A stretch of 64,000 nucleotides of DNA from Bacteroidota bacterium (GTDB lineage Bacteria > Bacteroidota > Bacteroidia > Chitinophagales > Chitinophagaceae), in contig JAPLEH010000055.1 in assembly GCA_026391455.1 (NCBI GenBank), forward strand, positions 124,001-188,000, read 5' to 3'. Of the stretch, positions 26,537-36,198 are shown one piece after another. Under the pieces are notes generated by a model. It was not told where the DNA came from. It searched no databases and worked only from the letters and a program-made list of their open reading frames with translations. The number at the start of each line of letters is the position of its first letter. Positions within the stretch are counted from its first letter, which is position 1. The translations under genes and the position numbers were made by a program.

Positions 26537-27799
26537 ATGAATGAGCGCGTGCCACTGGCAGAAAGAGTGAGGCCTACCAGCCTGCAAGACCTGATCGGGC
26601 AGGAACACCTGGTGGGAAATGGAGGCATTTTACGTACCGCTATTGAAAAAGGCAAAGTACCCTCCATGATCTTCTGGGGACCGCCGGGTACCGGCAAGAC
26701 CACCCTTGCCAATATCATTGCGCATACGGTGCAGGCACCTTTCTTTCAATTAAGTGCCATCAGTGCCGGTGTAAAGGAGGTTCGCGAAGTAATCGAGCAG
26801 GCAAAAACACAGGCCGGCCCCATTCTGTTCATTGATGAGATACACCGTTTCAATAAAAGCCAGCAGGATGCCTTGCTCGGGGCAGTGGAAAAAGGCGTGA
26901 TCACCCTCGTTGGTGCCACTACAGAAAATCCTTCCTTTGAAGTGAACAGTGCCTTGCTGAGCCGGTGTCAGGTATATGTATTGAAACCCCTATCCGAAAC
27001 TGATCTGGTGCGTCTGCTTCAGTCGGCCATTGAAAAAGACAGTTACCTGCAGCGCAAAAAAATAACCCTCAAAGAAACGGCCGCCTTATTGAATATTTCC
27101 GGAGGAGATGGTAGAAAACTATTGAACCTGCTGGAGATCGTATGCGATGCGGCCGGCGAGGAAGTGAATATTACAGACAAACTGGTAATGGATGTGGCGC
27201 AAAAACGGATCGCGTTGTATGACAAATCCGGCGAACAACATTATGATATCATTTCTGCGTTTATCAAATCCATACGGGGAAGTGATCCCAACGGGGCATT
27301 ATACTGGCTGGCCCGTATGATCGAAGGAGGTGAAGATGTAAAATTCATTGCACGACGAATGGTGATACTCGCCAGTGAAGATATTGGTAATGCAAACCCC
27401 ACTGCCCTCGTAATGGCAAATGCTGCATTTGATGCAGTGAATAAGATCGGATACCCCGAAGCCAGTATCATTCTTTCGCAGTGCGTTACCTACCTGGCGG
27501 CCTCACCCAAAAGCAATGCTGCGGTAGTGGCCATTGGGGAAGCGATGGCCGCTGTAAAAAAATGGGGGGATCTGCCGGTACCGCTGCATATCCACAATGC
27601 GCCCACGAAGCTGATGAAAAACATGGGGTATGGAAAAAACTATGAATACTCGCACAGTTATGAAAATAATTTTTCGTCTCAGGAATACCTCCCGGAGCAA
27701 CTTTCCGGCACCCGTTTTTATGATCCGGGGAAGAACGCCAGGGAGGAAGAATTGCGAAAATTTCTGAAGCAATTATGGAAAGACAAATATAATTACTGA
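26537..27799 (+). CDS. rarA: Replication-associated recombination protein A (RarA/MgsA)
   Basis: 420 residues, the usual family length. Walker [10 protein letters not shown] at residues 48-56, Walker [17 protein letters not shown], sensor 1 [12 protein letters not shown], and the C-terminal oligomerisation region ([34 protein letters not shown]). A clamp-loader-like AAA+ ATPase acting at stalled replication forks. It is followed after 40 bp by an M28 peptidase gene. Confidence 0.95.
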   Translation: MNERVPLAERVRPTSLQDLIGQEHLVGNGGILRTAIEKGKVPSMIFWGPPGTGKTTLANIIAHTVQAPFFQLSAISAGVKEVREVIEQAKTQAGPILFIDEIHRFNKSQQDALLGAVEKGVITLVGATTENPSFEVNSALLSRCQVYVLKPLSETDLVRLLQSAIEKDSYLQRKKITLKETAALLNISGGDGRKLLNLLEIVCDAAGEEVNITDKLVMDVAQKRIALYDKSGEQHYDIISAFIKSIRGSDPNGALYWLARMIEGGEDVKFIARRMVILASEDIGNANPTALVMANAAFDAVNKIGYPEASIILSQCVTYLAASPKSNAAVVAIGEAMAAVKKWGDLPVPLHIHNAPTKLMKNMGYGKNYEYSHSYENNFSSQEYLPEQLSGTRFYDPGKNAREEELRKFLKQLWKDKYNY

Positions 27800-27839
27800 T
27801 ACAGGGCCATACACCCAACGTATTGAAACAACCATCAAC

Positions 27840-29192
27840 ATGAGAAAATTAGTTATCCTCATTTTATGCTGCTCCGGCAGTTTTTGCGTGTCTGCTCAAA
27901 CCACTATTCAACGGGATCCACAGATCGAAAAAATGGTAAACAGCGTTTCCAAAGATTCGCTTGAATCCTACATACGAAAAATGGTAAGCTATGGCACGCG
28001 TAACACCCTCAGTACGCAAACCGATCCCAAACGGGGCATTGGCGCTGCACGTGTTTGGGTACTTTCAAAATTCAATGAATTTGCGCAGCAATCGGGTGGC
28101 CGGTTAACCGCGATGATCGATACCACCACCCTGCAAAAAGATGGCAGGCGGGTAGACACTACATTGTTATTGGGCAATGTGGTGGCCACCCTCAAAGGCA
28201 CCGATACGGCTGACAAACGCATCTTCATGATCAGCGGACACCTGGACAATATGCGTACGAATGTAATGGACCGAACCGGTGATGCCCCGGGAGCCAACGA
28301 TGATGCCAGTGGTGTGGCAGCCGTATTGGAGAGCGCGCGGATTATGTGCCGGTCTTCCTTTCCGGCAACTGTGGTATTTGTTGCCTTCAGCGGAGAAGAA
28401 CAGGGGTTGCTGGGTGCCAACTACATGAGTGAAAAGGCCCGTCGCCAAAATTGGAATATTGAAGCATTGTTGAATAACGATATCATGGGCAGCAATAACA
28501 GTAATGAAACAAACCTGATCAACAATACAAAGATCCGCGTATTCAGTGAGGCGTTCTCCATACAGGATACCGGCAGGGCTGCACAGAATATCCGTAATCT
28601 GGGACTCGAGAATGATGGGAAGGCAAGGCAACTGGCCCGTTATATTAAAGAAGTAGGTGAGCGGTATGTAGACAATCTGGAAATAGTAATGGTTTATCGC
28701 AATGACCGTTTCTTAAGGGGCGGCGACCACACCCCGTTTGTGAACAGAGGCTATGCAGCAGTTCGTATCACTGAAATGAATGAAAACTATTATCACCAGC
28801 ACCAGGACGTACGCATGGAAAATGGTATACAATATGGCGATCTGCCGGAATTCATGGATTTTGAATACCTGCGGAAAAACACGGCGATGAATCTTTGCAA
28901 CCTGGCCAACCTGGCTAAAGCCCCTTCCATGCCCCAGGAAGTAAAAGTGGAAACAAAGCGGCTGACCAATTTCACCAATCTTACCTGGAAAGCACCCGCT
29001 ACCGGTACAGTAAAAGGATATTATATTCTGATGCGTGAAACCACCAGTGCCGTATGGCAGAAAAAAATATTTACCACCGATACCAAAGCGGACCTTCCAT
29101 ATTCGAAAGATAATTTTTTCTTTGCCGTACAATCGGTGGGTGCTGATGGTAATGAAAGCCTGCCCGTGATTCCGGTACCTGCTGGCCGCTGA
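27840..29192 (+). CDS. Exported M28 family zinc aminopeptidase with C-terminal FN3-like domain
   Basis: 450 residues. Signal peptide ending at VSAQ. Two-zinc ligands of the M28 family in order: His in ISGHLDN, Asp in GANDDASG, catalytic Glu-Glu in SGEEQGLLG, Asp in NNDIMG, His in GGDHTPF. Residues about 365-450 form a fibronectin-type-III-like beta sandwich (TNFTNLTWKAPATGTVKGYY). It should trim N-terminal residues of peptides outside the cytoplasm. Possibly co-transcribed with rarA and the GNAT gene. Confidence 0.9.
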   Translation: MRKLVILILCCSGSFCVSAQTTIQRDPQIEKMVNSVSKDSLESYIRKMVSYGTRNTLSTQTDPKRGIGAARVWVLSKFNEFAQQSGGRLTAMIDTTTLQKDGRRVDTTLLLGNVVATLKGTDTADKRIFMISGHLDNMRTNVMDRTGDAPGANDDASGVAAVLESARIMCRSSFPATVVFVAFSGEEQGLLGANYMSEKARRQNWNIEALLNNDIMGSNNSNETNLINNTKIRVFSEAFSIQDTGRAAQNIRNLGLENDGKARQLARYIKEVGERYVDNLEIVMVYRNDRFLRGGDHTPFVNRGYAAVRITEMNENYYHQHQDVRMENGIQYGDLPEFMDFEYLRKNTAMNLCNLANLAKAPSMPQEVKVETKRLTNFTNLTWKAPATGTVKGYYILMRETTSAVWQKKIFTTDTKADLPYSKDNFFFAVQSVGADGNESLPVIPVPAGR

Positions 29193-29216
29193 TGCAAACG
29201 ATGAATCGACCCAAAT

Positions 29217-29678
29217 ATGACAGATATGCAATGGACATTGAAACGATTTGATGAATTAACGCCGGAAGAACTATACACATTGTTGCGTTTGCGAACCGAA
29301 GTATTTGTGGTGGAGCAACAATGTATCTTCCAGGATATGGATGATAAAGATCAGCCCTGCTATCACCTCATGGGCTGGGAAGAGAACCGGCTCGTGGCCT
29401 ACACCCGGCTGGTACCACCCGGTATTATATATACTGAACCTTCTATCGGACGGGTAGTTTCTTCACCTTTGGTAAGAGGGCGTGGTATCGGACGAATACT
29501 GATGGAAAAAAGTATAGCACAAACCAACCTATTATTTGGCCCTTTACCGATCCGTATCGGAGCACAGGTATACCTGCAGGCCTTTTATACCGGTCTGGGT
29601 TTTTCACCTGTGAGTGAACCCTATTTAGAAGATGGCATACCGCATATTGAAATGGTGCGCGATATAGAGAAAGTTTAA
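29217..29678 (+). CDS. ElaA-type GNAT family N-acetyltransferase
   Basis: 153 residues starting WTLKRFDELTPEELYTLLRLR, with RTEVFVVEQQCIFQDMD, diagnostic of the ElaA subgroup, then the acetyl-CoA loop SPLVRGRGIGRILM (Q/R-x-x-G-x-G/A). The C-terminal IGAQVYLQAFYTGLGF completes the fold. Cytoplasmic; the acceptor is unknown. 24 bp after the M28 gene. Confidence 0.9.
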   Translation: MTDMQWTLKRFDELTPEELYTLLRLRTEVFVVEQQCIFQDMDDKDQPCYHLMGWEENRLVAYTRLVPPGIIYTEPSIGRVVSSPLVRGRGIGRILMEKSIAQTNLLFGPLPIRIGAQVYLQAFYTGLGFSPVSEPYLEDGIPHIEMVRDIEKV

Positions 29679-30016
29679 TTCCCGCCCTTTTTCCGTTTAT
29701 TTTACTTCTGATCATTGAAGCATATTTTCAGAAAAAAACTGCTGAGTGTGTAAAAATGAGAAAAAGTTCATTGGTTAAAATCAACGTTCACAAATCGGAC
29801 CTTTTGTTGCAACAAAGTTTTTTATTGAAAAACTAAGTATTTGCAACTAACTCATATTCAAACCATCTCATCGTACTTTTTGGTAAACTTACCTCGTAAT
29901 ATTCCCCAAAAACACGATTTATTCAAAAATAATAGTGTATAAACATTGCAGGTATTTTATTCTGTACCTACTTTCGGGTTGAAATCCAATAGTAGAAAAC
30001 CAGAAATCTAATACCA
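29679..30016. other. AT-rich spacer with a 14-bp palindrome and promoter
   Basis: 338 bp without a gene. It contains the perfect palindrome TTTGTTGCAACAAA at 29803-29816, which could be an operator, and the promoter at 29946-29976 listed separately. No other structure seen. Confidence 0.5.
29946..29976 (+). promoter_or_regulatory. Promoter of the outer-membrane barrel gene
   Basis: TTG at 29946-29948, 20-bp spacer, TACTTTCG at 29969-29976 (one mismatch to TAnnTTTG). Start codon 40 bp downstream at 30017. Confidence 0.45.
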
Positions 30017-30970
30017 ATGAGAACTAGTATTAACCGTGTACGTCCGTACGTACTTACGTGCCTGCTTGCACTACTTTCTTTCAGCAGCAGGTCTCAATCC
30101 ATCAGCACCGCAAATGGAAAATTTGAAGTAGGACTTGGCCTCGGCCCCATGTTCTTTTTAGGCGACCTTGGTGGAAGCGCCGGCGTCGGAAAAACATTTA
30201 TCAAGGATCTTGATTTTCCGCTCACCAAATTAAATAAAGGCCTTTACCTGAATTATTATCCCGTAGAATGGGCCGGTCTTCGTATTGCCGGAAACCTGGG
30301 TTACGTGGAAGGTGATGATGCCCAGGCGCCGGATAAAGGTGGTGCTGAAACCGATCGTAAATATCGCGGACTTAATTTCCGTTCCAAGATCAGCGAAGTG
30401 TATGCTTCACTCGAAGTATATCCGACTTATTTTCTGGAGAAATATGATGGACTGAAAGGTAAACTGCGCCCCTATCTTACTGCGGGTGTGGGTATCTTCC
30501 ATTTCAACCCGGAAGCGAAAGATATAGACGGCTCCTGGGTAAAAACGGCTCCCTTACGTCTCGAAGGACAGGGCTTTCCGCAATATCCGGATAGCAAGCC
30601 GTATAAACTGACACAGATGAACGTACTCATGGGTGGTGGTATCAAATATTATATCAAAGAAAGCATGTATATCGGTTTTGAGATCCTCCACCGGAAATTG
30701 TTTACCGATTATGTTGATGATGTGAGTCATAATTATTATGTAGACCCTATCACGTTTGACGCCAACCTGCCTGCGGCAGATGCTATCAAGGCCCGCCGGT
30801 TATATTACAGGGGTACCTATACGTTCCCCACTACACGCCCTTACCAGGAATTTGCAGAAAGAGGTGACCCTAAAGAAAATGATGCATACTTCTCCAGCAT
30901 AATTCGCCTTGGTTGGAGGCTAAATAATAATGCGGAGACGAAACACCTTAAATGCCCTGTCTTTTATTAA
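30017..30970 (+). CDS. Outer-membrane beta-barrel protein (OmpA/DUF6089-like)
   Basis: 317 residues. Signal peptide ending RSQS (about residue 28). The mature protein has alternating amphipathic strands (GKFEVGLGLGPMFFLGDLGG, LNYYPVEWAGLRIAGNLGYV, GLKGKLRPYLTAGVGIFHF, MGGGIKYYIKESMYIGFEIL) typical of small eight-strand barrels or DUF6089-type outer-membrane proteins. The end HLKCPVFY extends past the last strand. Function unknown. Possibly co-transcribed with the following sorting-domain-like gene (29 bp). Confidence 0.75.
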   Translation: MRTSINRVRPYVLTCLLALLSFSSRSQSISTANGKFEVGLGLGPMFFLGDLGGSAGVGKTFIKDLDFPLTKLNKGLYLNYYPVEWAGLRIAGNLGYVEGDDAQAPDKGGAETDRKYRGLNFRSKISEVYASLEVYPTYFLEKYDGLKGKLRPYLTAGVGIFHFNPEAKDIDGSWVKTAPLRLEGQGFPQYPDSKPYKLTQMNVLMGGGIKYYIKESMYIGFEILHRKLFTDYVDDVSHNYYVDPITFDANLPAADAIKARRLYYRGTYTFPTTRPYQEFAERGDPKENDAYFSSIIRLGWRLNNNAETKHLKCPVFY

Positions 30971-30999
30971 AACCACTATAAAACTACAATCCGAACCAC

Positions 31000-31413
31000 A
31001 TGAAAACATTAATCACCTTTTCGAAAAGCACAGCAGCAGCCGTGTTGCTATGTTGTCTCCTGCTGAACACCGCACAGGGAACCAACCGGATTTTCTTCGG
31101 AGATGAAGAACCGAAAGAAAAAAAATCCGCCAAAAAAGAAAAAGACAATGCCACTTATTTCGCGGCGAGAAATAATGAAGCGGTAAAAATTTACCCCGAC
31201 ATCATAAAGCGGGAAATGCATGTGGTGGCAAAAGAAAACGACGGCAAGGAGATCAGCTTCTTTGTATTTGATGTGCAGGGCACTCTGGTACAGCAGTACA
31301 AAATGAAAGCAAAAGATCATTACCGTATCTCCGGGCTGAAGAAGGGAATATATATCTACCGTGTATTCAGCGGAGATGAAGAAACTGCTACCGGAAAATT
31401 CGAAATCCGGTAA
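31000..31413 (+). CDS. Small exported protein consisting mainly of a T9SS sorting-domain-like module
   Basis: 137 residues. Signal peptide about 1-27, then a lysine-rich linker (EPKEKKSAKKEKDN) and a C-terminal module of about 75 residues ending with ISGLKKGIYIYRVFS and a terminal GKFEIR. The pattern of G-x-L-V, a polar strand, L-x-x-G-x-Y-x-Y-x-V resembles the type A T9SS/Por secretion C-terminal domain, but no cargo domain precedes it. It may also simply be a small beta-sandwich periplasmic protein. Confidence 0.6.
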   Translation: MKTLITFSKSTAAAVLLCCLLLNTAQGTNRIFFGDEEPKEKKSAKKEKDNATYFAARNNEAVKIYPDIIKREMHVVAKENDGKEISFFVFDVQGTLVQQYKMKAKDHYRISGLKKGIYIYRVFSGDEETATGKFEIR

Positions 31414-31423
31414 TAAACGCTGT

Positions 31424-31544
31424 TCTGTAAGCCGCAGAGAGCTTAATAGAATCTGATACCCTGGTTGAAGAAACCTGATCCGTTCTCTATTGGTACTCTC
31501 ATTAGTATACAATTTTATTAATTACTCTCTGCGCTGCTTACAGA
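31424..31544. other. Long-stem structured element 1 (candidate RNA or REP-like element)
   Basis: TCTGTAAGCCGCAGAGAG (31424-31441) pairs with 31525-31544: 18 base pairs with one 2-nt bulge on the right arm. After a small asymmetry the stem continues for ten more pairs (31443-31452 with 31512-31521, one G-U). The inner ~58 nt can form a further short hairpin (GGTT/AACC). No U-run follows. It lies just after the sorting-domain gene stop. Confidence 0.5.
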
Positions 31545-31582
31545 GCATTTTAAATTGAGCTCTTTTAATTGTCATAACTAAG

Positions 31583-31687
31583 AACCCGTGGAAGCAGGGA
31601 TAACAAAAAATCCGGTATCCGGGAAAAAACCACAGTTACTGTGCCCGTAAAGATTTACCCGTTATACCCTGCTTTTACCACCGGGTT
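31583..31687. other. Long-stem structured element 2 (candidate RNA or REP-like element)
   Basis: The left arm AACCCGTGGAAGCAGGGATAAC (31583-31604; 22 nt, shown as AACCCG-TGG-AAGCAGGG-ATAAC) pairs with 31661-31687 with all 22 bases matched and bulges of 1, 3 and 1 nt confined to the right arm. The enclosed 56 nt contain CCGG-tat-CCGG and CACAG-TTA-CTGTG hairpins, so a branched fold is likely. It is about 200 bp upstream of the four-TM gene and 38 bp after element 1. Confidence 0.5.
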
Positions 31688-31882
31688 TTCTGAATCACCA
31701 CTCCCCTACCTATCTACCTGTTACTAAACGGTTTAAAAAAAAATCTCCCCCCTTTCCGCCGTTTTAAAAAACTGTCTTATATTAGCTAGAAATAACCATT
31801 AAGGAGACCTGAACCTTCCAAAACCGGGGGCGTATACCGAAAAGCCACACGAGTAGGTAAAACCAAAATCAACCAACTTATT

Positions 31883-32299
31883 ATGGAAAATTTGAATTTT
31901 CACAAACAGAAACTTTATGCATTGATCGCTGCGGGCGTTGCATTGGTATCAATGATTTTACCATGGGCAACAGTTTCATTTGGCGGGTATGGCGGTGGTT
32001 CCGTTAACGGTTTCCATGGAGAAGGATTTATCACTTTACTGGGTATTGGAGCTGTGGCAGCCGCTTCTTTCATGGGCGATAAAGCCAAGGCCTATGAAGG
32101 AAACACAAAGAATATCGCTTTAGGCGGATTTGGTGGTATCATCGCTGGTGCCCTCATCGCTTTTATCAACGTAAGCAGTAAGGGGCAGGGGGTAATTAAA
32201 CCCGGCTTTGGTATCTATATTGCTATCTTAGTTGGTGTGGCCGGTCTGTTGTTCTTACTCGGTATTATTAAAGTTCCGGACAATAAGCCAAAAGCCTGA
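31883..32299 (+). CDS. Small four-TM membrane protein of unknown function
   Basis: 138 residues with four predicted helices (LYALIAAGVALVSMILPWAT; FITLLGIGAVAAASFM; IALGGFGGIIAGALIAFI; GIYIAILVGVAGLLFLLGII) and a glycine-rich first loop. No family recognised beyond a generic small integral membrane protein. Single gene ended by a strong terminator. Confidence 0.75.
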   Translation: MENLNFHKQKLYALIAAGVALVSMILPWATVSFGGYGGGSVNGFHGEGFITLLGIGAVAAASFMGDKAKAYEGNTKNIALGGFGGIIAGALIAFINVSSKGQGVIKPGFGIYIAILVGVAGLLFLLGIIKVPDNKPKA

Positions 32300-32324
32300 T
32301 CAGACTTAACCCGAACATATTATT

Positions 32325-32355
32325 AAAAAGAGGCTGCCTTTGGCAGCCTCTTTTT
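32325..32355 (+). terminator. Strong bidirectional terminator between the four-TM gene and uvrA
   Basis: A 14-bp perfect stem AAAAAGAGGCTGCC/GGCAGCCTCTTTTT with a TTT loop, ending in a T-run on both strands. It lies between convergent genes and can serve both. Confidence 0.93.
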
Positions 32356-32399
32356 CTTGCGAATACTATCATATCCATTTACGTGAATTACTTTATTTT

Positions 32400-35339
32400 T
32401 TACAGCTCCATTTTCAAATACCGCGCCGTATGACTTTCTTTATTTTTAATCAGTTCTTCCGGTGTTCCTTCAAATAATACCCTTCCTCCACCATCACCAC
32501 CTTCGGGGCCGATATCAATGATATGGTCGGCCACTTTAATTACGTCCATATTGTGTTCGATCACCAAAACGGTATTACCCCGGTCGACCAGTTTGTTCAG
32601 CACATCCAGCAAATGCTGAATGTCTTCGAAATGCAAACCAGTCGTGGGTTCATCGAGAATATAAAAGGTCTTACCCGTATCGCGCTTGGATAATTCGGTA
32701 GACAATTTTACCCGCTGGGCCTCACCGCCGCTCAACGTGACCGCCGATTGTCCCAGGGTAATATATCCCAACCCCACTTCTTCCAGCACTTTTATCTTAC
32801 GATAGATATAAGGCACATGCTGAAAAAATTCCACGGCCTCTTCCACTGTCATCTCCAATACATCTGCAATGGATTTTCCTTTATACCGAATTTCCAGTGT
32901 TTCCCGGTTATACCGTTTGCCATTGCATTTTTCGCAATGCACATATACATCGGGCAGAAAATTCATTTCGATCACCCGCATTCCCCCACCTTCGCATACA
33001 TCGCATCGGCCATTCTTCACATTAAAAGAAAAGCGGCCTGCATTGTATCCCCTTATCTTGGCTTCCGGAATGGAAGCAAACAGCGTGCGTATCTCTGTAA
33101 AGAACCCGCAATACGTGGCCGGGTTGCTGCGGGGCGTACGGCCAATAGGCGACTGATCAATCTCGATCACTTTATCAATATGCTCCAAACCTTTTACCGA
33201 TTTATACTCAAGAGGCACCAGTTTGGAACCAAATGCATGCTTTGACAATACCGGGTACAGGGTCTCATTTATAAGGGTGGATTTGCCACTTCCGCTTACT
33301 CCGGTCACACAAATGAATTTTCCCAATGGAAATTTCACATCCACATTCCGGAGGTTATTACCTTTCGCTCCTTTTATTTCCAACATTTTCCCATTTCCTT
33401 TTCTTCTTTCTGCAGGCACTGCGATTCGATGGTGCCCGTTGAGATAACCGGATGTAAGGGTATCTAATTTCAGCAGTTCCGCTGGTGTACCTTGTGCCAC
33501 CACTTTACCTCCATGAAAGCCTGCACGTGGTCCGATATCGATCAGGTAATCGGCAGCCAGCATGATGTCCTTATCATGCTCCACTACCAGCACACTGTTA
33601 CCAATATCCCGCAGATTGCGCAGGGCATCGATCAGCCGATGGTTATCCCGCTGGTGCAAGCCAATCGAAGGTTCATCGAGAATATAAGTAATGCCCTGTA
33701 ATTGCGATCCGATCTGAGTAGCCAGCCGGATACGTTGCGATTCTCCGCCACTCAAACTTTTAGAGGGTCTGTAGAGTGTGAGATAGGTAAGCCCCACATC
33801 CAGCAAAAATTGTAAGCGTTCCCGTATTTCCTTCAACACATCTTTCGCGATGGTCTTCTGTTTATTCTCCAGCAACAATTCAATGCCATCGAACCAGGCA
33901 GCGAGATTGTCGAGGTTCATATTGCTCAGGTCTGCAATATTTCTGCCGTTTACCTTAAACCACAAACTTTCCTTTTTCAATCTTGCGCCATTACATCCGT
34001 CACAGGGCTTTATGATCATATAATCCTCTGTCCATTCGCGAATGGCTTCGCTGTAGGGGTTGGCAAACCATCGTTGCAGCATATTGATCACTCCTTCAAA
34101 CGGTGCCGGCGGGTCAAACTTCATCGATTCAAAATCCAGGTCTTCCTGTTGCCCTTCCTCATTCCCGTATAAAATAATATTGAGCTGCTTTTGTGAAAGC
34201 TTATTCACCGGTGTATTGAGCGGTATCTTATTCTTCTTCGCTGCTTCCTGTGCCTGCCGGTATACCCAGGCATCTCTTTCCTCTCCCAAAGGAGCGATCC
34301 CACCCTCACTGATACTGAGCGTGGGGTCAGCGATCACCGCCTCCATATTAATATGATGCTTGGTGCCTAGTCCCTTACAAACCGGACAAGCGCCATAGGG
34401 TGAATTGAATGAAAATGCATTGGGTGAAGGTTCTTCATAGCTGATGCCGGTATCCTCACACATCAGTTGCTTGGAATATAAAGCCACTGCTGTGTTCTTT
34501 TCTTCCATGCCTTCCAATACCGGCGCTTTGGTACGTGAAGGGGTCTTCCCTTTTGTTTTAAGTGTACCTGCGGTGGCGGTATCCTGAGGTGCCACAAACA
34601 TCAGGTCCTTACCCAGTTTCAGGGTCTGCTGCACGCTCTGGCTCAAGCGGGATTTCATGTCCTGCGTTACTTCCAGCCGATCCACCACCAATTCAATATC
34701 ATGAATCACATATCGGTCCACCTGCATTTTGGGTACGATGTCTTTAATTTCACCATCCACGCGTACTTTCAGAAATCCTTTCTTGCGCATGTCTTCAAAC
34801 AGTTCGCGGTAATGGCCCTTGCGGCCTCTTACCAACGGGGCCAGCAGGGCAATGCGCTGCCCCTTATAGCGTTTAAAGATATTTTCCACGATCTCTTCTT
34901 CACTCCATTTCACCATGCGCTTTCCGGTATTATAGGAATAGGCTTCGCCGATACGCGCAAAAAGCAATCGCAGGAAATCGTACACTTCGGTTACGGTACC
35001 TACGGTAGAACGCGGATTTTTATTGGTGGTCTTTTGTTCAATGGAAATAACCGGTGAAAGGCCGGTGATCTTGTCTACATCAGGGCGTTCCATATCCCCT
35101 ATGAACTGACGTGCATAAGCTCCAAAGGTTTCCATATACCGCCGTTGTCCTTCAGCATATATGGTATCAAAAGCCAGGGAAGATTTTCCGCTTCCGCTGA
35201 TACCTGTGATCACCACGAGCTGATTGCGCGGTATGGATATATCTAAATTCTTTAAATTATGAACACGTGCGCCGTGTACTTCAATCATTTCATGGTCTGG
35301 TACAGGAAATGCCGGTTCGGTACTGTTTTTCTTTGCCAT
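32400..35339 (-). CDS. uvrA: UvrABC excinuclease subunit A
   Basis: 979 residues from ATG 35339 (MAKKNSTEP); in-frame ATGs at 35369 and 35372 are possible, but a TATCTTCG box at 35349-35356 on the minus strand suggests transcription starts inside that stretch. Two ABC ATPase cores: Walker A GISGSGKSS and GVSGSGKST, two LSGGE(S/A)QR signatures, three CxxC zinc modules (CPVCKGLG, CDGCNGARL, CDVCEGGG ... CEKCNGKR). It recognises helix-distorting DNA lesions with UvrB. A short lysine/threonine-rich insert at about residues 258-280 is lineage-typical. Confidence 0.97.
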   Translation of the reverse strand: MAKKNSTEPAFPVPDHEMIEVHGARVHNLKNLDISIPRNQLVVITGISGSGKSSLAFDTIYAEGQRRYMETFGAYARQFIGDMERPDVDKITGLSPVISIEQKTTNKNPRSTVGTVTEVYDFLRLLFARIGEAYSYNTGKRMVKWSEEEIVENIFKRYKGQRIALLAPLVRGRKGHYRELFEDMRKKGFLKVRVDGEIKDIVPKMQVDRYVIHDIELVVDRLEVTQDMKSRLSQSVQQTLKLGKDLMFVAPQDTATAGTLKTKGKTPSRTKAPVLEGMEEKNTAVALYSKQLMCEDTGISYEEPSPNAFSFNSPYGACPVCKGLGTKHHINMEAVIADPTLSISEGGIAPLGEERDAWVYRQAQEAAKKNKIPLNTPVNKLSQKQLNIILYGNEEGQQEDLDFESMKFDPPAPFEGVINMLQRWFANPYSEAIREWTEDYMIIKPCDGCNGARLKKESLWFKVNGRNIADLSNMNLDNLAAWFDGIELLLENKQKTIAKDVLKEIRERLQFLLDVGLTYLTLYRPSKSLSGGESQRIRLATQIGSQLQGITYILDEPSIGLHQRDNHRLIDALRNLRDIGNSVLVVEHDKDIMLAADYLIDIGPRAGFHGGKVVAQGTPAELLKLDTLTSGYLNGHHRIAVPAERRKGNGKMLEIKGAKGNNLRNVDVKFPLGKFICVTGVSGSGKSTLINETLYPVLSKHAFGSKLVPLEYKSVKGLEHIDKVIEIDQSPIGRTPRSNPATYCGFFTEIRTLFASIPEAKIRGYNAGRFSFNVKNGRCDVCEGGGMRVIEMNFLPDVYVHCEKCNGKRYNRETLEIRYKGKSIADVLEMTVEEAVEFFQHVPYIYRKIKVLEEVGLGYITLGQSAVTLSGGEAQRVKLSTELSKRDTGKTFYILDEPTTGLHFEDIQHLLDVLNKLVDRGNTVLVIEHNMDVIKVADHIIDIGPEGGDGGGRVLFEGTPEELIKNKESHTARYLKMEL

Positions 35340-35528
35340 AGAGAGGTGCGAAGATACTACTTGTGTCATCATCCGGCACAGGCCGTCTGAAAGCCTTACC
35401 CAGCAAGGATGACACAGGAATGACGCTCTTTCCTGAAGTAATTTTTGAAGTTATCCACAAAATTTTACTCTGGCATAATATTTTGAAGTGTAGTACGAGT
35501 ACCAATTCAATCATTTAAATATTTACGT

Positions 35529-36134
35529 ATGAAAAAAACCATTGGAATAGTGGCTGGCATGTTATTGTCTATACTTCAGCTCTCCGTGTGCGCTCAGGAA
35601 ACAACACCTGCCAATGATTCCACCAAATGGGATCCGAAGAAAAACCCAACTGTGGATTCGATCATTTCACCTTATCAGGGAAAAATGCTTCCGCAACGGG
35701 CACCACTCACCACAGCCGATATATTTCCGGTGATCGGCCAGTATGAATCCACAGCAAATGCCGATGCACCAAAGGTCAGCATCATGCTCGATGAAGAAAA
35801 CAAAGGGCTGGTATGGATAGAAGGTTTACCACAAGGGAAAATAAAAGCCATGCTCCGCAAATCGCCGGCAACCTATAAGATCCCGGCACAAAAGACAGCA
35901 GAAGGGAAAGAGGTGGCAGAGGGAACCCTTATCTATGATAAAGAAACCCGCACATTGAGTATTTGCATTGGCAAATCCTTCGATGCCACCAACCCGGCCG
36001 CCGTATTTGCAACACCGGCAGAAGAGCCAGCAGTACCTGTTGCGGTAAAGAAAACAAAAGTGAAAAAACCAGTACAGTTCAAACCCTGGATCTATGTGGG
36101 TACAAAGCAACTCGCCGAAACAGCATCGAATTAA
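35529..36134 (+). CDS. Exported protein of unknown function
   Basis: 201 residues. Signal peptide ending at VCAQ (about residue 22). The mature part has no cysteines or metal motifs; it contains a beta-rich core (KVSIMLDEENKGLVWIEGLP) and a C-terminal lysine-rich patch (KKTKVKKPVQFK). No family recognised. Single gene closed by a terminator. Confidence 0.7.
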   Translation: MKKTIGIVAGMLLSILQLSVCAQETTPANDSTKWDPKKNPTVDSIISPYQGKMLPQRAPLTTADIFPVIGQYESTANADAPKVSIMLDEENKGLVWIEGLPQGKIKAMLRKSPATYKIPAQKTAEGKEVAEGTLIYDKETRTLSICIGKSFDATNPAAVFATPAEEPAVPVAVKKTKVKKPVQFKPWIYVGTKQLAETASN

Positions 36135-36162
36135 AGATATAATAGGGACGGTTCATTACAGT

Positions 36163-36198
36163 AACAAAGGGGATGCGGTAGCGCATTCCCTTTTTGTT
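36163..36198 (+). terminator. Rho-independent terminator
   Basis: 12-bp stem (36166-36177 with 36082+100 numbering 36182-36193; one G-T pair) with a 4-nt loop and a T-rich tail, 29 bp after the exported-protein gene. Confidence 0.85.

Larger units (their letters stand above)
31414..31882. other. Gene-free spacer carrying two long inverted-repeat elements
   Basis: 469 bp between the sorting-domain protein and the four-TM protein. The only features seen are the two paired elements listed separately and, at about 31728-31755, a weak AAACGG/CCGTTT pair. No ORF of note, no tRNA. Confidence 0.6.

Noticed and set aside
32869-33245. Plus-strand frames inside uvrA
   Set aside because: They are reverse-strand shadows of a well-supported UvrA gene and lack any signature.
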